Assembly: GCA_951799425.1 (NCBI GenBank)
Contig: OX637397.1
Span: 1,550,001-1,614,000 of the forward strand
Origin: Ilex aquifolium
Taxonomy: Eukaryota > Streptophyta > Magnoliopsida > Aquifoliales > Aquifoliaceae
Reading direction: 5' to 3'
Length of the DNA: 64,000 nt
Positions 57,980-64,000 of the stretch are shown piece after piece; within the stretch, counting starts at the first letter, position 1; each line of letters opens with the position of its first letter. The notes beneath the pieces are model-generated. The model was not told the DNA's origin, searched no databases, and worked only from the letters and a program-made list of their open reading frames with translations. A program made the position numbers and the translations under genes.

Positions 57980-58237
57980 ATGTGTTTGTGGTGGTACTGG
58001 TCAACTTTCAGTTTCAGGTGGCCTCAATTCGAGTTCTCTATACCATCCTCGATTTTCCGGTGGCCGCCAATTAACTTGTCATACTTCACGGCGGGTTGGA
58101 CGGCCGAGAGCCTCCGGTGGTGGTTCGATTCCTTAATCGTCGATAACGTGTGGTGGACCGTCGTGACTGTCCTCGAGTCCGTCGCCTTGGTCGCTATGCT
58201 TTTCTATTTCTTCATCTTCTGCGGCTGTACCCTTTGA
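57980..58237 (+). CDS. Small Trp-rich membrane protein, 85 aa
   Basis: A single-exon frame starting MCLWWYWSTFSFRWP. The N-terminal half has repeated RWP and aromatic residues (FRWPQFEF, FRWPPINL); the C-terminal half ends in one predicted membrane span, WWTVVTVLESVALVAMLFYF, followed by FIFCGCTL. The pattern of aromatic N terminus plus a C-terminal anchor with VESVALV...FFxFCGC resembles small uncharacterised plant membrane proteins I recall, but I cannot name a family. The start has no competing in-frame ATG upstream. The overlapping 72-codon frame at 57918-58136 has ordinary Arg/Gly/Ser composition and is rejected. It might be real and short or the remnant of a larger gene. Confidence 0.65.
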   Translation: MCLWWYWSTFSFRWPQFEFSIPSSIFRWPPINLSYFTAGWTAESLRWWFDSLIVDNVWWTVVTVLESVALVAMLFYFFIFCGCTL

Positions 58238-58519
58238 ATTCAAACCCTTCATAGTATTTTCCGATGGTCTCGCCGGAGAAATTCTCCGCCTGATTGGTAC
58301 GTTAGTTAACTGGTAATTGGAGAATTCCTTAAACGGTTTTATTATTTTTCTCTTTCCTTAACCTATTTGTTTCACATATATTGAGGAATGCTATTCTGTA
58401 TTATAGATTACATGAATTTACAGTTGTACATGTTTGTTTGGGAAGAGTTAATAACATAGAGATATCTGGGTCTTATAGCTTTTTTGTCCGAAATTTAAAG
58501 ATGAGTTGTTCGGGTAGAG

Positions 58520-59372
58520 GAGTATGGATTGTGAGTATGTAATTTATGCCGTTGTGTAGTAAAGTTTGGGGCTCAAAAGAGAAAAATAGATTAAAGGTTT
58601 ATTAGGGGTGATAACGGAGATTTACTGGGATGTTCAGTTAGAACTACTAGGCTCGTAGTGGTGAATAGTCAATCACAAAGATAACAACCATCAATAGTTA
58701 CGATAGACATGAGATTTATAGTAGTTCATAACTCGAAAGTTTGGCTAGTCCATTCTAATTGAGTCTCTTACTCTTGGAGAGTTTTCTATTACTTGGAAGA
58801 AGAAGGTTACAAGGCTATAGAGAGTCTATTCTCCAATCTCGGATCCTCCACAAAACGAGAGATCAATCCATATTTATAGTGTATAGGAGCTTCGCGTAAT
58901 CAACATAATACCTGCATAGCCGTCGTGATCCTGACGTAACAGTCGTGATCCTTACGTAATAGTCGAGATCAACATGATTCTCTTGGGGTTGTTACGACCC
59001 ATAAGGTGGAATATTTGACCGTTAGAGACTACATTCCCTGTGCATGATGTGACCTTCTGGAAAGTGTGAGCTGTCGCTGTCACAGTGTGCACGAGGGTCG
59101 TGTTGATGATGGTTCCTGACCTACGCCTATAAGGTGGGAGACCTGAGTTGGGAGGTCCAAACTAAGGTCTAAGCTGGAAGACCTGAAGTGGGAGGTTCGA
59201 GTTAGAAGATTTGAGCTTCAAGACCTGAGCTGGGAGTTGAACTCGTTCACCCGATCTTAGTTGTCTCAAATTGGAACTCAAATTTTGATGTTATCATGCG
59301 GCTCATATTGGGGGCATGTCTCCGAGCTGCTTCTGGGCCGAGTTTAACCTTGGATAATTTTTGGTATGATCA
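58520..59372 (+). mobile_element. LTR-like direct repeat, left copy
   Basis: About 850 bp starting GGAGTATGGATTGTGA and ending CTTGGATAATTTTTGGTA match 61084-61904 in order along nearly their whole length (GGAGCTTCGCGTAAT, TTGGGGTTGTTACGACCC, GGGGGCATGTCTCCGAGCTG). TATTTATAGTGTATAGGAGC near 58870 resembles an LTR promoter. GACCTGAG/GGGAGGT units near 59145-59235 form a small minisatellite. No gag or pol is near, so this is probably a solo LTR or a non-autonomous element. Confidence 0.7.
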
Positions 59373-60125
59373 GATTGAATATCATAATATCTCCAAAGAG
59401 TTTAGAAGACTCTCTCTTCTCTGTCTCTACTATCATTTAAAAATGACAAATTGATCTCCTGGTTCTTTTGAATTAGATATTTCAAAACTTAGGCGGTACG
59501 GAATAGATTTTTGACTGTCCTAAAGTAGATCAGGGGAAAAAGACAGTCCAATTTTTGTCCAACCTTAAATTGAGTCCACTCCGGGTAAAAATGCCCCTTT
59601 TCATTAGTGCACTATGCAAAGTGCTTTCCATTTGTGGGAACACTCGATCACTCACTTTGAATTCGTGGTTTAATGTAAATTAACATAAATTTGTGATGTG
59701 AACAATCAAGCATACAAATGTGTATTGGGTTAGCCAATACTTTCTTTATATTGAGATTTGAATATGAGATTTTGATTTATTAATAAATAATACTTTATTA
59801 TTCAATCTAGAGTGAAATAAAGTTTGTAGATACGTATGAGTTGCCTTTTTTCTTTAGATTTATTTTTTCCTTTATGGTCATTAGAAGAAATCCCTAAACT
59901 AAATTTCAATTAATAGTTTTTGCCAACAAGAGACCACAATCTCATTATTTTTTAGAACTATTGTTTTATGATAATAAATATAAGGATAAGACAGAGTTTT
60001 TTGGGGTTAGTCATAGAACTAACACGTTAATAGATTATTTGGTGTAAAGGAGCAAACACACCTTAGCATAAATAACACCTTCAACAATCTTCTTCAACTC
60101 ATCATTTGCTCTCTAGATATGCAAA
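59373..60125. promoter_or_regulatory. Upstream region of the invertase inhibitor gene
   Basis: AT-rich sequence between the left LTR-like repeat and the inhibitor ATG. CACACCTTAGCATAAATAACACC lies about 60 bp before the ATG (core CATAAATAACA could serve as a weak TATA region). No other gene is seen. Confidence 0.35.
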
Positions 60126-60647
60126 ATGGTGAGAAGATTGATCTTCCTAGTGTTCATCTTCCTCCTTCATCTCTTTCTTTTTAGCCAAGTCTCCGCCCTG
60201 GCTCGAGGAAAAGATTTGATAGCCAGAACATGCGAGCAAACACCGTACTATGAACTTTGTGTCTCGTCACTCAAATCAAACCCTCGAAGCTCAAATGCAG
60301 ATGTCCGTGGTCTTGCCTTCATAATGTTCGATACAATTAAGGGTAAGGCAGCAGAGGCGCTGAAACGCGTCGATGAAATCATGGAAACAAAGCCGCAGTG
60401 GAGACAACCCTTGCTTAAATGTGTGTTTGTATACGAGTATGGCATTTTGAGTTCTTCTATGCCACAAGCCATAGAGGCATTGGGTAAAGGAGTACCCGAA
60501 TATGCTGAGACAAGCACATCAGATGCTGCCAATGAGGCCAATGTATGTGAAGAAAATTTCAAGCCAAACAGATCACCACTTGCTGATTTGAACAAAGTTG
60601 TCCATGATCTGTCCGTTGTAGCTAATTCAATAGTAAAGATGTTGTGA
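60126..60647 (+). CDS. Invertase inhibitor / PMEI-domain protein, 173 aa
   Basis: A secreted four-helix-bundle inhibitor. Relatives block cell-wall or vacuolar acid invertase, controlling sucrose breakdown; sister proteins inhibit pectin methylesterase. Residues 1-26 are a signal peptide. The four conserved cysteines are Cys36 and Cys45 (C-x8-C, in TCEQTPYYELC), Cys99 (LLKCVFVYEYG) and Cys141 (ANVCEENF), forming the two family disulfides. PQAIEALGKGVPEYAE and SPLADLNKVVHDLSVVANSI match tobacco cell-wall invertase inhibitor best by recall, favouring an invertase target. The Pro-Lys-Phe motif that enters the invertase active site is Pro124-Glu125-Tyr126 here, so inhibition strength or target could differ. 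No intron, as is usual for the family. Start chosen at the first ATG in frame; an ATG 6 bp upstream (60120) is out of frame or gives the same context and is not preferred. Confidence 0.93.
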   Translation: MVRRLIFLVFIFLLHLFLFSQVSALARGKDLIARTCEQTPYYELCVSSLKSNPRSSNADVRGLAFIMFDTIKGKAAEALKRVDEIMETKPQWRQPLLKCVFVYEYGILSSSMPQAIEALGKGVPEYAETSTSDAANEANVCEENFKPNRSPLADLNKVVHDLSVVANSIVKML

Positions 60648-61083
60648 GGTGGGGTTTGTTGGTCCTTTTGGTTAGATGTGAAAGTTTGTTACATGTCTCA
60701 TTTCCTCTCTATAATCACATACGATTAATAGTTTGTTTCATTAGGACTGTGTGGTGGTATTTAATTGATTTGTGATAGGTAAATTATACTTTACCCCTTA
60801 AACTATTACCTTTATTTTATTTTGCACTCTCAACTATAAAATTTCTCACATTGCACCATAAAGTATTAATTTTGTTTCATATCACTCCAATAGATAACAT
60901 TTGTCAAATTTTTGACGGTAAATGCGCATGAGTGATTTGTACTGTCAATAAGCAACTGCCTACTATACATGTACAAGTCAAAAATCAAGAAAAATACATA
61001 TTCATAATTTTGCCCTTCCTAAGTTCCAATTTTTCTTCCTCTGTCTGACCTTCTTTTTCTTTTCAACAATCATTTGGTTAAAG
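60648..61083. other. 3' flank of the inhibitor gene; repeat end
   Basis: The part from 60780 to 60960 (GGTAAATTATACTTTACCCC, TTTGCACTCTCAACTATAAA) resembles the ends of the GGGTAAATTA repeats seen elsewhere in the window, but no mate or target duplication was found. Confidence 0.4.
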
Positions 61084-61904
61084 GAGTATGGATTGTGATG
61101 TTGTAATTTATGAGTTGTCTACCAGAGTTCGAGGGAAAAAATGAGAAATTAGATTAAAGATTTATTAGGGATGATAATTGGGATTTACTGGGATGGTCAA
61201 TCAGAGCTACTAGGCTCGTAGTAGTGAATCAATCACAAAGACAACAATAATTAATAGTTACGATAAACAAGAGATTTATAATAGTTCATCAACTCAAAAG
61301 TTTTGGCTAGTCCACTCTAATGGAATCTCTTGCTCTTGGAGAGTTTTCTATTACTTGGAAGAAGATGGTTACTGGACTATAGAAAGTCTATCCTCCAATC
61401 TCGGATCCTCTACAAAGTGAGGGATCGGTCCCTATTTATAGTGTGTAGGAGCTTCGCGTAATAAGCATGATCTCTGCATAGTCGTCATGATCCTTACGTA
61501 ATAGCCGGGATCCTTGCGTAATCAACGTGACCCTCTTGGGGTTGTTACGACCCATAAGGTGGAATATTTGACCGTTAGAGGCTACATTCTCTGTGCGTGA
61601 CGTGGTCTTTTGGAAAGTGTGAGTTTTCGTTGTTACAGTGTGCACAAGAATCGCGTTGATGATGGTTCCGAATCTGCACCTATAAAGTGAGAGACCTGAG
61701 CTGGGAGGTCCGAACTAAGAGGTCTGAGCTGGAAGACCTGAGCTGAGAGGGCCAAGCTGGAAGACCTGAGCTGGGAGCTGAGCTCGTTCGCCCGATCTTA
61801 GTTGTCTTAGAACCCAAATTCTGACCTTATCATGCAGCCCCCTGTTGGGGGCATGTCTCCGAGCTGCTTCCGGACCGAGCTTAACCTTGGATAATTTTTT
61901 GTAG
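61084..61904 (+). mobile_element. LTR-like direct repeat, right copy
   Basis: Colinear with 58520-59372 in the same orientation, with scattered substitutions. It carries CCCTATTTATAGTGTGTAGG (a TATA-like promoter) near 61432 and the GACCTGAGCTGGGAGGTCC minisatellite near 61690-61780. No polypurine tract precedes it and no primer binding site clearly follows the left copy, so the pair is not proven to be one element. Confidence 0.7.
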
Positions 61905-62806
61905 GAAAAATTTCATTTACACCCCTTGTAATTAGGTCTAAATTCAATGACATCTACTCCCGATTCTGAAACTTCACTGCCATCCTCAGTCAGTATCTGT
62001 CGGGTTACGACATTAACGACAATTGATAATTTAAAAAAATATCCCTAAATATTTTATAGGGTAAATTTTATCAACACTCATTGTAAATAGACATAACTTC
62101 AATGACACTCCCTATAAATAGACTTATTTTTAACAATACTATGAGACCCGAGAAAACTAATTAGGCATTTTATTTTATGTCAGGGGTTTATATACAAATA
62201 TTAATTTTAGTCATCATACATAAAATTAAAATAGTTGAAAACACAAAAAAAAATAATAATAATAATAATATCTTTACTTGTTTCAGATTGATAAGTCAAA
62301 TTTTGGGGACGAAATTCCTAAAGAGGGAAAAGTTTTACAACCCGAACAAGCATAATAAACATGTAATATTTTTAATAAGCATATTCATATGTGACATGCA
62401 TCCGTAGGAGGGGCAACCAGTATTTAATTACGAGTAATGATATGAGACCTGAACTTGAACAATGAATATTTTAATATCCAGAAATAATTTATAAATAATG
62501 ATTACAGGGGGAATTGTTTTATTCGAGTGTGAAAAGTTAAATAAGAATATTGACAGATATGAGTTTATTATTTTATGTACGTTAGCGCATGTGGAATTAA
62601 TTGGGTGGCAAGCATATGACATCAATTTATTGTTATTAAAATAAAATGTGTTAGTATATACAAGGAGTGGTTAAGGGTCCAAAATACGAATTTAATGGGT
62701 GATCAATAATTTGGATATATATATATACATGTCTATGTATAAATATGCATATAAAGAAAAAGTGGACACATAAATATAAGTATGTATACATATACATTAT
62801 ACAAGG

Positions 62807-62846
<40 letters not shown>

Positions 62847-64000
62847 ATTAGTAATGATGGAAGTCTCCACTTAGGAAGACATGCAAGGCATGTCTTGCAT
62901 GCAAAAAAAAAAAAAGGAAAGAAACAAACAAACAAGAAGTCTTACTTAGACATTTTCGGCAAGAACAAGAACAAGAAGGAAAGAAGAAGAAAGAAAGGAA
63001 AGAAGAAGGAAAGAAAAAAAAAATGTGGGTTCAAAGGTAAGAATTATAATCCATTTTCTTCCTCTAAGATGTAGAAATCCAACTCTAGTATATATATTTT
63101 GAGTGTTGTATGTATTTAAAGTATGGTATCTTGTAAGTATGATGCTTAGTAAGAATTTTGATTAATACATGAAAGATTTACCTCAATATTTATGTGGGTT
63201 TGTAAATTAAGTTAATGTTGCATGAAAAATAGAAGAGTAGAATTATTGCATGTAGGTTTGTGGGGATGCTTGTTATGAATGCATAGTATCATGGGTGTTG
63301 CTTGGAAAAAATTAACATAGTAGTTTGGTGGGTAGCTTAGAAATCTTGTGAATTGTTTTTGAATTTTCATGAATCCATGAATATGAGTAATTAAAAGTAA
63401 ACATGTCATTTTATGCTTGAATAGAAACTTACGCAAATTTAAGTTTATTTTTGTGATGTTTATAATTTTATGAAAAATGTTAAATTTTGGTGTAATTGAT
63501 TCAAATAAATATTTTCTAAACGGATTCAAGAAGATTAGCTAAATTTGATTCGAGTAGATAATTTTACTCGATGCGAATTGATTACTTAATTTGACTCGAG
63601 TTGATTATCAAACTATTAGTTTAATCGATTCGAATAGATAATGTTATTTAATATAAATAAATTATTTAATTCGAAGGGATATAATCCTTAAACTAGGTTC
63701 GAGTAAACCATCTCGAACTTAAGCGGTATTACGTATTAATGTATGAATGAAATTGTGAATATCGGTTATGTCAGGTCTGGAGACGAACAATGCTAAAAAA
63801 AACGCCGCACTAGAAGCTTTGGCGGAGGGGTCGTCTACGAGTAAAACATCGTGCAAGGTAGGTGCACCACCCTACAATTTTTTTTGTGATAATTTATTAG
63901 ACTCTTAAACATATATTTTTGTTACGGTTATTATTGGGAATAATTAATTGAGTGGAGACACACGGTAGTGTTATGAGAGTCGTTTAAGTGACGAGAGAGG
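61905..64000. other. Right end of the window, no gene recognised
   Basis: AT-rich sequence with an (AAT)n tract near 62250, (TA)n(TG)n at 62806-62847 and a GAAAGAAG-rich purine tract at 62960-63022. The part from 63530 to 63720 repeats ATTCGAGTAGAT/ACTCGAGTTGATT motifs. A short exon-like stretch (63776-63859: TCAG acceptor, then CTGGAGACGAACAATGC, ending CAAG-GTAGG) may belong to a gene or element continuing to the right. Confidence 0.4.
62806..62847. repeat. (TA)n(TG)n microsatellite
   Basis: About eight TA units followed by about twelve TG units, read directly. Confidence 0.95.

Noticed and set aside
58520..61904. Intact LTR retrotransposon
   Set aside because: There are two direct repeats but no gag, protease, reverse transcriptase, clear primer binding site or polypurine tract; annotated as LTR-like repeats only.
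1..64000. CRISPR arrays, operons, ribosome binding sites, rRNA genes
   Set aside because: The window is plant nuclear DNA; spaced palindromic arrays, rRNA sequence and bacterial signals were looked for and not seen.

Overview
This is nuclear DNA from a flowering plant, almost certainly a eudicot. It is AT-rich, its protein-coding genes have GT-AG introns and plant-type families, and the space between genes is filled with miniature transposons, SINE-like retroposons and dinucleotide repeats. The species cannot be named from the window. Exon structures were assembled by eye from reading frames, splice consensus and similarity to family members recalled from knowledge; no alignment was run.

Left third (1-20,800): the first exon of a gibberellin 2-oxidase (minus strand, rest of gene not in the window), a long gene-poor stretch, then the most notable locus: a TAS3 trans-acting siRNA gene on the minus strand at about 11,466-12,485. 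It has two miR390 sites, two adjacent tasiR-ARF units, and a spliced 73-codon leader ORF whose stop lies 3 nt before the non-cleavable miR390 site. SINE-like copies and a decayed FAR1-related gene (18,180-20,229) follow.

Middle (20,800-48,000): the full ten-exon SFR2 galactolipid remodelling gene; a DUF538 gene convergent with it; a 1.96-kb Mutator-like element with nested insertions; a plastid ribosomal S6-like gene convergent with a P-class PPR gene (orthologue-like to At3g48810); a second Mutator-like element with a perfect 9-bp target duplication; a desiccation-related PCC13-62-type gene with a G-box promoter; a tandemly duplicated repeat containing a MITE that is absent from its sister copy; and the four-exon EMC6 gene, whose last two coding exons are only 20 and 31 nt.

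Right third (48,000-64,000): a very acidic two-exon nuclear-type protein gene, a dense cluster of AT-rich repeats, an 85-residue Trp-rich membrane protein, and an invertase/pectin-methylesterase inhibitor gene lying between two direct LTR-like repeats. The last 2 kb hold no recognised gene.

The genes do not form a pathway. They are independent loci: hormone catabolism (GA2ox), auxin-response silencing (TAS3), freezing tolerance (SFR2), organelle gene expression (S6-like, PPR), ER membrane insertion (EMC6), dehydration response (PCC13-62) and apoplastic sugar control (invertase inhibitor).
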